This document shows, in pieces, positions 32,770 to 46,710 of a stretch of DNA of 64,000 nt. How positions within the stretch are numbered: the stretch's first letter is position 1; every line of letters begins with the position of its first letter. The notes under the pieces are model-generated. The model searched no databases and had not been told where the DNA came from. It worked only from the letters and a program-made list of their open reading frames with translations. A program made the translations under genes and the position numbers. Source of the DNA: Dirofilaria immitis (lineage: Eukaryota; Nematoda; Chromadorea; Rhabditida; Onchocercidae); contig JAKNDB010000092.1 in the NCBI GenBank assembly GCA_024305405.1, forward strand, positions 181,001 to 245,000, read 5' to 3'.

Positions 32770-33890
32770 TTTTTTCTGGAATAATTTACTTTCTAATTTC
32801 CAAATTTTTAGTCGTTCGAATTTTATAAAAGATGAAAGAAATTTTATGAACGCTGCAATTAAACCTAGTCAACAAATTATGTTTTAAAATTCAACTTAAG
32901 CTATTATAATATCGCCGGATATGCGAAGGGCACTCTAGGATTTAAAATTGATAATCAACGCAGAGAGTTTCGAAGAGGAATGAATTTTGACTTCAAATAG
33001 CTAAAAATTTTATTAAATCGAATCTTTTATGAACGGAATGATAGATGCAGCGATACGATGCGATAAAAACGAGATAGAAGTATCTCGTGATGAATGTACT
33101 GCTAGCAAATAAAATTTTATGAATTATTAGACACAATAATTTACGCTAAATACATGACGTGATAAATTATTGTCATTAGTAAGCGGAAAATTGAAACTAG
33201 TTTTTGGAAGTTTAAATTTTTTAATTTATTAAATATCGCTATTAATAACCGACAAATATATTACAATGTTGCCGAGAATAAAATACAGAAAGATAAAATC
33301 TACCGATTCCTTAATATTTTATTTTCATCAAATTTTGCAAAAATATATGAACATATAAAATTTTTAACAGCACTAAATGATATATTATTTGTAATTCATC
33401 TTTTTAATTTCAATTAATTCATTTCTGATATATTTTTGAACTAGTTGTTTATCTTACTCATTCGTTCTTCTTGAAAGACAAACAATAATTCACTTGTGAT
33501 TTTCATGTTATATAAAACATAATTTCACTTTAATTTCAATTCATGTTAATTGAAAAAAGTATGAATATTTTTAGTACAAAATATTTGCAACGTCATATTA
33601 TAAAAATTCCAGAGAGATTTCAGAAAAAATTTAGTGTAACTCATATACGTGTTGGTCAATAACCATAGTTTATAAGCAAATTCTAACGAAAAGGTAAATT
33701 TATAAAATTAAACTTTTAAAATCGACAAAATTTTTCCAGAACTCCCTTGTTTCTTTATCATTTAGCACCAATCTAAACATCCATTTTCTTCTCAATTTTA
33801 TGAAAAAGCCCCATTTTTCTTCATATATTTACTTTGCCACAATTCCTAATTTCCAGAATCAATTAGAATTTTTATCAAGCAGTTTTGACA
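32770..33890. other. non-genic, no recognised content
   Basis: AT-rich with no supported exon. Right part of the block that interrupts the A-B spacer. Confidence 0.45.
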
Positions 33891-33899
33891 TTATTAGTG

Positions 33900-36800
33900 A
33901 TGATGAATAGAGAGAGCAAATTTACGTAAACTACTTCAAATTTCGACTAAATATTTTAGTGAAAATATTCTTTTAATTTCAATTATTTTCTTGAAATGAT
34001 TTTCATCGTTAAAAATTATTCTCCAATTATTTTCAAAATATTCAAGAGATTAATCGTATGCGTTCGTTATTTTAAAGTGATTTGTTGTCAATTTGATTCC
34101 GTATCTCGAGTATATTCAAAGAAAGGCAAATGAATTAATTATACGTATAATAAGGACAAAGTATAATTTTTAAAAAATGTTTCATTGCCACATATTTGTT
34201 TATAAGCAAAAATAAAGCTAAGTGATTAATTGCATGGTCAGTTAAAAATACAAAACTGAAATAGCTATTTATAATTTTCACAATTTAAATGCTATTTTTA
34301 CATATAATTTATATGCATATATAATATACATATATATAAATGAATGTTGTAATTTTAAGATGCCTTCGTCTTCATATGGTTACAATGAATATAAGCGATT
34401 CTGTTTGCTAGGCAAAAAAACACTAGTATCGACATAATTCCATATCCAGAGAATATCCAAAATATTAGCTATGAAACTATCGCAATAAAAATTAATGACG
34501 CCAAATGCATAAGAGATTCCATGTTAAAAAGAATTTTATACTTGAAAATTTAGCAATTCAACATGAACTTCAATTGAGAAAAAGGAATTAGTTTATCAAT
34601 TTAAAATAATTTCTTTATAAAAATATAGGATTTTTTTATAAAAGATTGTGAGGAGATAAGTTTGATAAATTTTTACTACATGAAATGCAAACAAATAAAT
34701 ATAATTTTAGGAAAAAATACTGTAATAAAATACTGTAATGAAAAATAATCATGAAAAATGCAATAATGCAAAAATGCAATAGCAAAATGATTCGCAAAGA
34801 AAAAAGGTGAAATTCTAACAATATATTTACTAACATTTATAAAACAATGAACACCAGTGATTACTTTAATTATGCCATTTATATTCAAATTCCAAATGTT
34901 TAATTAAAAATTGAAGATTCTAATTTGATTGAAGCAAGAAAATCTGCCTCCTCTCTCAATTGAATGAGAATTTGATGATTTCTTCACTCAATTAGCTCTT
35001 GATGCTTAACATGACATCCACTTATACACGATTGACTTACGAAAGACAAAATAAGCAGCTCAATACAATTCCATCGTATCGTCCCGTTTCTTCTCTTTTA
35101 TAATTTATTTCTTTTGTTTAGTTTACAAAATGGTATTAATTCAATCGATTCGATTATCCGTAATTCTGACATCGATTACTCGTCGTAAATTTTAGATTTT
35201 TATTTCAGATTTAAAAATAAAAGGGCCTTTTCGGTTCAATTCAGCCACATTTGATTTAATCATTACATCATCCAATTTTAATTTAGAATATATCTTCCGT
35301 ATAAGTCTAATTTCAGGAATATTCTTCGCCTTAATATTTATCCAGTTCAAATAGATATTAATCATGCGTTATTGATAATCCTATATCAAGAGATAATATA
35401 GCATTTCATAAATGCAACAGTTTGCTAAAGTTTGTCCACTACAGTACAGTCCTCATTTATTGAGGATAGAAAAATATTCGAGGAACGGGTTTCTTCTGCT
35501 TTTTCGTTTTAAATCGTTAGCAAAGAAAAGGAAATTGAAAGATAATACCTTAATTATTAATTTTATATTTCGCATGATAAGCGACGAATTTTTTTACTTC
35601 TAATTTATTGATGGGTTTACTAGTTAACTAATTATTACCATTTATTTTTTTAACTTATTTTTTAGCACAAACAATTACTTGGCAGCAAGTTAATTAATCA
35701 CATTCATTTTAATAACTTTCAATAACACCGCAATACACTTTATTTTTTTAACAATTTCTATTCCAATTATTATGATTAAATATCCAAGTGATAAGCATAA
35801 ACAAAGGAAAAAATTTATTTCTTGATCGGTGGCAAACATCCCTTTATCAACAAGTTGTCACAATATCAGAGGCAAATATTAACGAATAAATTTCTTATTT
35901 CCATTATATATTATGAAATTCTATTTTTATAGATTACAAAGCATAATTTATAATAATATGATCTTCCCTCTCTTCGCAAATTTTTTCCAAAATTAATTTT
36001 TAAATTAAAAAATGGCTATCAGGAAAATTCAATCATGAATATCATCTTGTTTGCAATGATCACACTATTTTACAATTTGCCATTTTAAATATTTATGCAC
36101 GATAAAAAAGAAGTCAATTAAAAGAATTAGTTATGAATTTAGAGTTTTAGTTATGAATTTAGAGAAAAGTGATGAAAAGTTTATAATTGAAAGATATATA
36201 AACGTAATTTCCATAGCACGTCGAGAACTGGAATCTAAAACATGCCAAAACTTTTCTGAGAAAAATACAATTCATCAACTGATTGAAAAATTAAATTGTT
36301 AAAAATATTGTTAGAATTGCTAATATTTCAACAGATGATAGTAAATTTTCGGTCTATATCCAATCATCAAGTTTTTGAAGAAAAATCAAATTTTCATTGT
36401 TTCAAATTAAGTGAAAAACTAAGTAATGAATAAGTGCCAAAATGGGACGATCTTTCCATTTTAATTCTCCCATAAAAATCGATCTCGTTCAGATTTATGA
36501 AAAATTTGAACATGAATGATTAAGTATAATTTACACAAATGATCGCATACTTCGAAAACGGAATCGTCTTGTTACATCATTTGAATCTTTTCTTCCTCCT
36601 ATTCTGATTTAAAAAAAAAAATAAAATGATGCAAAAAAATCTAAGATTGGCTAAATATCCTAATTAGATTGCTTATCATTGTCATAAACATCATTAACAC
36701 TTTCTTTCAAGTATTTCATATATACTATTCCCATTATATTTTTATATTACTGGGCTAATTGAAATAGTAATTTTTAGTAATTCTCTTCCAAATTCAATTT

Positions 36801-38266
36801 CAACAATTGAATTTCTCATTTTCTCAACACATTACTTCAAATTCATTTTTCACTTTTGAGACATGAATATTTACGCTATTATAGTTCATTTTAGTCTTTA
36901 TGCTGAAAAATAATAAAAAAAATTAACGTTTCTTTTATTACTTCGGTCAATTCCAAAATTGAATTCAAATGGTTCCACAAATTTCAGTTCCAGATTTATC
37001 CTAAATAAACATTTAGTAGTTGATATAACATCAAAATATTTATCATGCATAAAAAATCAGATTCTAACTATTAATAATTTAAGCCTCATCTGTTAGAATT
37101 CTATTATCCAATGTTAGATGTTTGTCTTCTAAATGTATTGGTAATTTTTTAATTTTAAATAAAATACTAAAACTGAAATGGAAAGGAAATTTTTTGACAA
37201 AAAAGTTTAATTTTGGAAGCAGATTTTTCTTCGAATTTCCTATATATAAACCGTTCGTTTCTTCCTGAGATTTCAGTATTGATCAATTCATATATAATCA
37301 CATTTATTATGTTAAATTATCAGTTAAGAAGTATGAAATTGTTTCAAATGATTAATGAGCAGTTTGTGATATTTTTTTGCTTTTATTGTAGTTTAAAAAA
37401 TTTTTCAACTAGAAAGATGGTTTATATGAAATGATTTAAATACAAATAATAAGCTTATCAATTTTCTTTGAAACATTAATTTAATTGGCAGCATGAAACA
37501 GAAAAAATTGAAAATAAAAAAATGATGAGATGGAGTAATTTGGTCGTCGTAATCTAATAATACAATGTTTATGAATGGTGATAATAGCATGAATACTTTG
37601 TTTAAAAAAGTGGTGATGATAGCGTCAATTTTGAAAAAAAAATAAGTTGTTTGGACAAAATTGCCGATAATTTTTAAAATTTGTTATTTTCGTCTTTGCT
37701 TTATAATTTAGGTGAAACTTTCAAATTCAAATTGCAAAGAAATTCTAAAATAAGTGATAAATGAATTATGCACAATTAAACAATATTGTTTATTGAAAAG
37801 GTTTTTGTAATTTGAATTTTTATTTAATTAATGAAAAAGTAATACAAATATGCCTAAAATATAAATTATTGAAATAGTTGAACAAATTTTGTTAGCTCAA
37901 TTTATTTGCCAATTTATCTCTTATAACAATGTAATAGAATAAACATTTGAATACATTGACAATTAATGTGTGCATTTATGAAAATTAAAAATTGCATATA
38001 ATAATATTAATCTTATGCTCTATATTCATCTATGTTCAATCATTTTCAAATAAAATTATTACAAACGTTCTTCAATGTATTCTATTGTTTCGAAAAATCT
38101 TTTAGTTTTCGATTATGTGATATTTTTGAATAAATTTGATTACAATAATTAACAAACAATTTTTCCTCTTTTATCCTTTTTCTCTTTCTGTACATCCATA
38201 TGTTTATGTAAATTAACATTATTCAGTTCAAACTATTGCTTCGAACAACTTTTACTTCATTTTCAG
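33900..38266. repeat. spacer and leader of array unit B
   Basis: 33930-34100 matches 48960-49100, and 34440-34610 matches 2830-3000 and 49500-49560, so the array spacer resumes here. 35390-38266 is colinear with 13640-16162. The part 35640-37009 is almost identical to 13886-15252. The open frames in it are not conserved between copies. Confidence 0.65.
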
Positions 38267-39518
38267 GTTTTTATTGGAAATATTTTGTATGAGTAATATT
38301 ATCAGTATGATAATTCATTTAGTTTGCGTTATCAATCGACATTTAAAACTTGAAGTAAGTTGACATTTATTTAACTCAAAGCTACTTCTCATATAATTTT
38401 AATGATATCAGTTAATGAAAAAGTTAAAGCACCGATAGATTATATAATATAATAAACCGCGTATCATAATGAAACTTATAGCATTTAGTTTCGTGTGATA
38501 GAAGAAAGAATGAAAAAATGTATAGATGATACCAATATTAAAATGAAGTTGAAATGATCTATTTCTTCAAATTTTTTTAGAAACTGTTTACTAAATTTTC
38601 CGCTTTCTATTTGATTATTTCAATTAATTAGATGAGAAGTAGTGAAGAAATTTAATATTTCAATCAATTAAAGAAGCAAAAACCAAAATGAAATGCTAAA
38701 GAATAGAATTTGATAAAAAGTATTTGCTATTCGATCAAATATTGATTATGCTATGGTGATAATTGTGAACTGTGATAGTAAGGAGAATATTCGTTAATAT
38801 TTTCAAAATTTGGAATTATTTTTGAGATGCCCGGAAAAATAATAAACAATAAACAATGTTTTGATCAATAAGTCGACGATCTTTCATTGTTATCTTATTT
38901 TGATCTATAAGTATCCCAAATATTTAATTAAACAAACTGATTTAATTAAATCAGCTAGTTCAGCTTACTTTCATATTAATAGATTTTAAAATTTTCTTTT
39001 TTTTTATATTATGAACAATATATGAATAAAAAACTTTGTATATATATACTTTTGATGGTGATAATTATAAATGATTGAATTATTTGATGTTTGTACTGAC
39101 ATATCTTTGTATTGACTCTGCACATTATTTCTTTTCACAATTAAGTAAAAACAAAGACATAAAACTGAATTCCAACTTGAAAAACTTTTTAAAATGATTA
39201 ATCGATGAGAATATAATCTAAAAGATTTAGTTATTAGAATTATCAATTTATTAGTTATTAAGATATGTTAATATGATTCGATTTAATTAGATATAGATCG
39301 AAATAGCAGTCGTTGTAATCGAAAGGCCATTTCTCGGGTCAGTCATGTGAATTTTGAAGAAGTTTCAAGTTTGGATTTTATAACTTAAGGGCGTAAAGTT
39401 CAAATTTCAATAAGCAAAAATTGAAAACATATTTTTTCCATTGTAATAATCATAATCCGAACCAGCATGCAGTTTTTGATATTTATCACTTTGATACCTT
39501 ATAATATCATATTTACAG

Positions 39519-39671
39519 CATTTTCATCGGCATTCATTGCATTGTTTATTATTGCTATTTATAATAGTCTATGCTTTTTGTGGTGGTCTAATTTTTCACA
39601 AATTAGAAAACGATGCATTAAAATTTTATCGAAATGGAAAAATTGCTAAAACAAATTTATGTATTACACAG
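39519..39671 (+). CDS. TWK copy B, M1 exon
   Basis: Phase-0, 153 bp. HFHRHSLHC then LLLLFIIVYAFCGGLIFHKL and ENDALKFYRNGK. Open and intact. Confidence 0.85.
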
Positions 39672-40272
39672 GTATCGATCGCATTATATTTATAATTATT
39701 TGTTTATTTGATACTATAAATGACAACCCATTAACAATTAGTATATAATTAGCAGGAAATTATTTACATGAATGTAAATAATAGCGATATACATTAATAT
39801 TATATAAATAATAGCGTTATACATTAATATTATATAATAAGTAAACTTAACAGAATATTCGCTAAATACTAGGAATTTCAAATAAAAAATTAAAGGCGAA
39901 AATTTATTAGCTCTATTTTTTTCCTTTGTGATGGATTTCGAATCGTGTCATAACTGATCTTCAATTTTAATCTTTTCACAACTTGATGAATCTCAATTAT
40001 TTCAGAAAGATGTTACATTATTTATGAATTTTAACCTTCGCAGTGCAAGTGATAAATAATTTTAAATAGCCGAAAATTACAATGCTGTATTTTTGAATAA
40101 ATAAACCATATTTCGGATATCTTTTGTGTCCAGAAATAATTAGTTCTGATTAGACAACTAATCATAAATTAATATGCTGTGATATGTTTATTTTGATTTT
40201 TTCTGCCTCTTCGATCTATTGATCAATGCAAAACTTTATGAAAGCATTTTCAGTAATATTTATTTCTTTTAG

Positions 40273-40411
40273 ATTTTACAAACAACAAAAAAATTTTCAT
40301 ATAAAGCAGTGAAACATATTGAAAGTTGCTGGAAAGACGATATTGATAGGGCAGAAGAATGGAATTACGTTACGTCGACTCTCTACGGATTTGGCATTAT
40401 GACAACATTGG
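40273..40411 (+). CDS. TWK copy B, pre-pore and P1 helix exon
   Basis: 139 bp. VKHIESCWKDDIDRAEEW then NYVTSTLYGFGIMTTLG. The P1 helix is unchanged from copy A while the cap region has diverged. Confidence 0.88.
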
Positions 40412-41037
40412 GTCAAAAATTTTATTAATTTACTTATTAAATATATTTTTCGAAAAAAAAAGAGAGAAGAAGACGATTAAATTCAGCATAGATTCAAAAG
40501 TCATCAGATTTATCATTATGTCTCATCTATGAGAACACTCGGTTTGTTATACAAATTTTCTTACATTTCATTTGCATTCATATTTTGCTGCTTCAGAAAT
40601 TGTTATTCCTTAATTATTGTTTTTGAAAATTTCTTTTTGGCACTAATTGTCAAGAAAATATTCTAAATTCATTATTTAACATTCGTCTAATTCCCTTCTT
40701 TCATCAGATACTTTCATTTTTTCTTTTTGCCTGATTTTCTCAATTTATTATATGATTCTAAATTCTAAAAAAACTCAAAAATAATCTATTTTTGAGTATT
40801 ATTTTTCAATTCAATTCATGTCTCTTAAGCAAAAAGTCTTTATGAGGTCGAAAAGAAGTTAACAAAAATTATATTCATTAAATCGATTATTCTACTTTCA
40901 GGAAGGAATTATCTGTTTTAATTTACTACTTTCTTTTTTTATTTATCTGAAGATATTTCACAAAAGCTTTCAATCCTTCGAGAAAGAAACTTTAATGATA
41001 GAAAAATTTGATGATAAATGATAAACATATTTTGCAG

Positions 41038-41180
41038 GTTACAATCGTATCGCGCCAATAACGACAGCTGGTAGAATGTTTTCTATAATTTACGGTATAT
41101 TTGGTATACCAATAACAATGATTGCATTGTCGGTCACCGGTCGTAAATTGAATGCTTTTGTTATTAAATGGAAACAGAAG
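41038..41180 (+). CDS. TWK copy B, filter-1 and M2 exon
   Basis: Identical to 20045-20187 of copy A, including the G-Y-N filter. Lies in a near-identical tract of about 376 bp. Confidence 0.9.
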
Positions 41181-41750
41181 GTTATTTGTGTCATTTGTAA
41201 ATTATATTTTTAATGCTTATAGTTTAAAAGCTTTCTGATATATCATTAGAATTTTCAATGATAATAATCATAATAACGCAGTAGATATCATTTTATATGT
41301 CGGAATCTTTACGGTACAATTTTCATAATGTGTCGTAGTTATCATTTATTCTATATCATATATCAAAAACATGTTGATTCATTTTATTCATAAAATTAAA
41401 CATTGCATTTAGTGGTTTTTTCTACTGCTGAGATTAAATTTTCTGGAAGATTTAGTCAATATGAAGTATGCTCAATCTAATAAGTTCAAAGTTCACAGTA
41501 AAGAAAAACATTAAAAGGGATAAAATCAATGTTGAAATGATAAGTTTAAGGATGGAATCCATAAAGCATAAATTAGCAATGATTAATATATATAGCATAA
41601 ATATATGTATTATTGTCATTATCATAGCAAGAAATAACTAAAGAAAATTTCTGATGAAATGAACAATTAAATTCAAATCCTACTTTTTTCGTTTTTTTTT
41701 ATCATGAAGATATTGATGTTTAAAAAGAAAAAAACAGTGAATTTTTTCAG

Positions 41751-41929
41751 CTAATGACTTGTCAAATACAAAATCGGAAGAGGGAAGGAAGTTTGGATTC
41801 CATCGAAAATCAAAAAGAGCCAAAGGAAGTAGAGGAAATATCTTCTGGTTTTGCAACATTTATAATTCTTACGACTTTTTGGCTTATGTGGTATTTGGTG
41901 CTTTATTATTGCCTATTCTAAATGGCAAG
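41751..41929 (+). CDS. TWK copy B, M3 exon with the same -1 frame break
   Basis: 179 bp between phase-0 borders. EEISSGFATFIILTTF before the T5 run, LAYVVFGALLLPILNGK after it in the other frame. Here the frame-0 codon after the run is TGG, with the stop further on. Differences from copy A fall mostly at third positions of the frame used on each side of the break. Confidence 0.85.
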
Positions 41930-42189
41930 GTATTGCTACATTATTAAGATTTTTAATGATAAAAGTCTAAGATGAAAATTATTTATGATTTTATTGATAC
42001 ATGAAGTATCAAAAATTTGAATTACGCAGAATGACTGATTTAATGATAGTATTAGTTTTTGTTGTTGTTGCTGTTGTTTTGTATCATTTTGTCTTTATAA
42101 TTCTTTTAAATATTTCAAATTTTTATTTAAAAAATTTTGATTAGAATTGAAACATCATACATAAATTTATTCACTTATCCCTTTTTCAG

Positions 42190-42266
42190 ATAGATTTTAT
42201 CAATGGTTTCTATTATAATTTTCTTTGCTTAACAGCAATTGACTTTGGTCAGCTTATACCTCAAAG
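42190..42266 (+). CDS. TWK copy B, P2 exon
   Basis: Identical to the copy A exon, filter TAIDFG, same gcgagc GC donor. Within a near-identical tract of about 145 bp. Confidence 0.85.
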
Positions 42267-45200
42267 GCGAGCACTGTTATGCAAATAAGTTTAAAATATT
42301 CAAAAGAAAAATTGCGGTAAATTTACAAATGAGTAGTATGAGTCTTTAAGAATTCTTACTGATTTCAAACAAATTTTTCAGCGTATTAAGATAGCATAGG
42401 AAAAAAGATAGAATTGAAAGAAATGATTATATCTATTTAATCAAACAGAAAAGAAAAAAACTTTGATTTTATTCGAAACTTTGAAATTAGAGATATTTTA
42501 AAAATTAGGGATAATTGATTGATAGAATGATATAGAAAAAAGGTGACAGAAATACCCTTGAGGAATATTATCTCAAGGTGACAATATTTTTGAGGAAATT
42601 TTTATTTCAACAAAGTATTCTTATTTTCTAAATAAATATAACTATGATTTATTGGTTATAATTTTTTAAATTTGAGAAATTTAAATTCTTTGTAGAATTG
42701 CATTATTACCGATAACATTTACATACGTATGTTTTGGATTAGCCCTGGCAACTGTTGCAATTGGTTAGTTTGATTCATATAAAATATTCATATCATACTG
42801 AAACCAGTATTAATAATAAATAATTTAAAACAAAGAAGAAATATATTACATCCAGTTATTGTAATGAATTATCGAAATGTCATTTCCATTGATAAATTAA
42901 TCTTAATTTTTAATAGATAGAAATAAAATTTAAAATTTTTATCAAAGCCTATAAATCTGGAGTGAGAGGTCAGCGTATTAGTATGAGTGCAGCGTTAAAT
43001 AAGGGAAAATAATTACCCTGTTAACTTTTGAAGGACATTGTAGCAAAGGTGTCTTTGAAACTTAGTTCTACTGAAAAACAAGAAAGCAAATATCAAATCA
43101 TTTAGTTCCTTTGATCGTTATAATAATGAAATAATAGAAATAGACGAAAATTAATAATTATAAATTTTATCCGTTTAGACGATGGTTCAAAATATGCCAC
43201 GAAATTGCAGCATCTTGGTGAAAAAATTAAAAATGTTGCTGCAACAAAAATTTGGTTCGGTGGTAAAACGTTTGTTTTATAAAATCAATTTTTTAATAAA
43301 AATTATTTTCTAGAAACTAAAAGGATGGTAGAAAAAAAGTAAATTATTCGATATTAATGATAAAGGATTGCTCTGCTACAAAGAGTATAATTTCTAATAG
43401 TCAAAAATTCTTCTTTTAGCAAGAATATGTTAACATTTGATTTATTCGTTTGATACCATGTCGTTTGGTTTTTTCGTACGATTTTATAATTATAGTACTG
43501 TATATTGGGTACAATGTAGTATAGTGCCTGCACAGTTACAGTATTTACATAGATTCATATAGATATAATATCTCCGGGAGAGTGAAGATGGTACAATATC
43601 AAGCAAATGTCTATGTGGATACTGTATATGTGCAATAGCATGAAAATAGGAAATAAGAATGATGTAGTGGCAAGCGAATAAATTCAACAATAACATAAGT
43701 GTTATATAGATTCAAGTATGGTATCCAATACTATAATTGCAGTAAGAAGTTAATTTATTCCACAGTATTATTGATACAGCAAATTTTATCGTAATAATAA
43801 TTATTGATCGATTCATATTCATCGAGTAATTTAAGATTGAAAGTAGGCGAAGTATTGCATGCAGTTGGCAAAAATGTGGAATAGATTCGTCTGTTATTGA
43901 TAAGCTTGATTTAGACAATCTTATCGAAGAAGTTATTGCAATAAATGTTAGTTTGAATTTTTATCAATTTTCTTCAAGAAGAAAAGAAATTAATATTGTT
44001 GCTTCTATGAAAAAAATCAATGAGATTCAATTAGCATCTGAATAATTTACAGGAAGGCAAGGTACCAGCTGCAGCCACAGATGACAAAATTCCCTGAATC
44101 TGAGTTGCTACCGAAAATTACAATGGATCGGCCTCCAACATCTTTTAAAATGTAATTTATTTCATGTTATTTTCAAAATATACTTCCTGCTCACTCTTAA
44201 TATTGTTGGCTTAATATTAGCATATGAATCGACTGAATGAAATAATGTACAAAAAATACATATAATTGGAAAGATAGGTAATAAAATGTTAATAAAATTG
44301 TAGAAATTTGATGTGTACATGTATTTTAACGATAATTTTAAAATAACATTATGGCAACTAATTTAAGGACTTTCATAAATCGAACAAATCGTTTTTTCTA
44401 GATTGAGCAAAATTAAATTGCAGTGGATAACAAATTAGGCTGAAAAATAATATAAACCATATTACTACGTTTGAATTTGCCCTGCTAAATAATATTTGAT
44501 TATTATTTCAGAACATATCAGTGTTTCATTTTAGCAAATATTTTTACAATTAACTTTTTTGATTCATAATTTAAGCTATGTTAAATTCGGCGTTCTAAAA
44601 GATTTTCTTTCACTATTATTATAAAAAAATTTCTTTTTGTTTTTTCAATAGTTTTTTCAAAAGAAAATGTTTTTATTCTTTTATAATTTACATTTCGCCA
44701 TTCCAATTTATTAACACAACATAATTTTGATTATAATCTGACATTTTTTGGAAATATAATTTGAGATGTTTAAAAATAAAAGGAAAATTAAATTTAGATT
44801 AGATAATGGTTGATGATCAGTACTGATCACTTTCCATAACTGATCTTTTCAAATTGAGCGTTAGTAGAAATTTACGAGGTGATCCTTTTTGTCATTGGAA
44901 AAACAAGACGAAACATATACAATGATATAGTGACAATAGTAACGAGTCCTATTCTTTTCTTTTGTTTTTCTTTTTATAAATAAACAATCCCATTCTTTTT
45001 AATAAATGATGGTCGTATTCTTTTCTTTTAATTCTATAATTCTATTCATTTAATAATCCAGTGTCCTATACTTTTCCTCTTTTTGAGATTACAAATAATC
45101 CTTAAAATTTTTTGCATATTTACATAATAATTTTTATTATTGCTGAAAATGTATTAGTGCAATAAAAGATTGCGTTAAAAAGGATTGGGTTTGATATTTG

Positions 45201-45271
45201 TTATTTTCATATATTTTTTTTGATCAAAGAGTGATGTGATGTAAAATTCAATAATAGTTCAAATATTGTTC

Positions 45272-45386
45272 TATTAATTATATCTCATACAATTAATAAT
45301 AGTGAGTTGCCTTTTGTTTCAAAAAACTCATTTATTCAAAATTAATTAAAGAATTTCTTGCATAATTGTATGAGATATAATTAATA
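45272..45386. repeat. short inverted repeat in TWK B intron
   Basis: Counterpart of 24612-24726, same 22-bp arms. Confidence 0.8.
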
Positions 45387-46710
45387 AGACGATCAAATAT
45401 TTAAAAAAAAAATTTTAAACTTTTAATCATAGTTGTAAATTAAACCATTTCTTTTATAAGTATTAATAATATTAATTTATTTATCAGGAATGAATGCTTC
45501 GCTGCCGAGGATACGGTTTCGATGATATCTTCAGAATTACAAAGTCTTGGCACTGTAATCATTACGATTTGAATTATTTTTGAAATATTCTTCGAGAGCA
45601 TGACTTTATCTTCCTTTTCATAATTGAGACACAGTATATATTTTAACTAACAATTATTGTGAGGTGATATTTTAATTTAGTTACATTATATGAATCGAAA
45701 AGCATCCGAACAACTTTATTATCAGGTAAAAATCTAATTTTTAGACTGCAACTTTTAATTTCAAATTTTTGGCAAATTTTTCAAAACTTAGTTCTTTTTA
45801 TAGGGGGAAATCATTTACCAATTCTTGTATTTTAAGAAAAATTTTTTCCAGATAAAAGTTTAGTTACTTATATTTTATTCTGGTCCTTGTCATCCTTTAA
45901 CTGATGACACTTCTTTTCGCTACTTCAAAATTTTTTAGTCTTTAGTCTAATAGGAATGCTTATTGGCATTTAAAACATCTTGACCCTTGAACATTATTGA
46001 CCTTTATGATTCAACCCGAAAATAGGAAAATAATTTCAATTTTATGTAATTAATTCTAGGAAATTCGAAAAAAATAAAATAAATATAAATTTACCACTTA
46101 TATTATTGTAGTATTACAATGAAAAAGTGGTTGTAACTCAAATTTTTCAAAACGATGAAACTGCAGAAGCGTTTGATTTTGATCAAGCTAAGGTAAAGAT
46201 AATGAATATTTATCTATGGTCTTTTTATCACTTTATCGCTGATAGTTTCGAATAAATTCGATCGAATATTATTATTTTTGCTTATTACTTTGAAAATAAG
46301 TTTTTCTTTGCAGTCAAATATTTATAATATTATCTCTTAAATAGGTAAAGGCATTAGTTCATGAAGAAATGATTAAACCATTAACGTATATGGCAAAAGT
46401 GAAAACGATAACACCAATCGTTGATACAAAAGATCCCAAAAGTTTGTCAATTCTCTTAATTAATTAATGATTAAAAACAAGCTGTATTTTAATTTAATGT
46501 AATTTTAACGTTTATTATCAGATAGCATAGTTCGTGTTGGCCTTTTTTTCTTCGATTTGATTATTGTGCAGTTTTTAATCCAACACTAATATTCATTGAA
46601 TTGTCTAACACTTAAAATTTAAACATATAGCTAATTAATTTAATGATTACGTGATTATATATATATGTATATATATAGCTTGAAGCTAATTATTGAAAGT
46701 GAAATTGCAG

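Noticed and set aside
32546..32887. + strand 113-residue frame
   Set aside because: Antisense of the collagen fragment; no family.
39004..39246. - strand frame with partial counterparts at 10345-10536 and 16930-17110
   Set aside because: The DNA is homologous because it is array intron or leader, but the frame is interrupted in copy A and does not behave as conserved protein.
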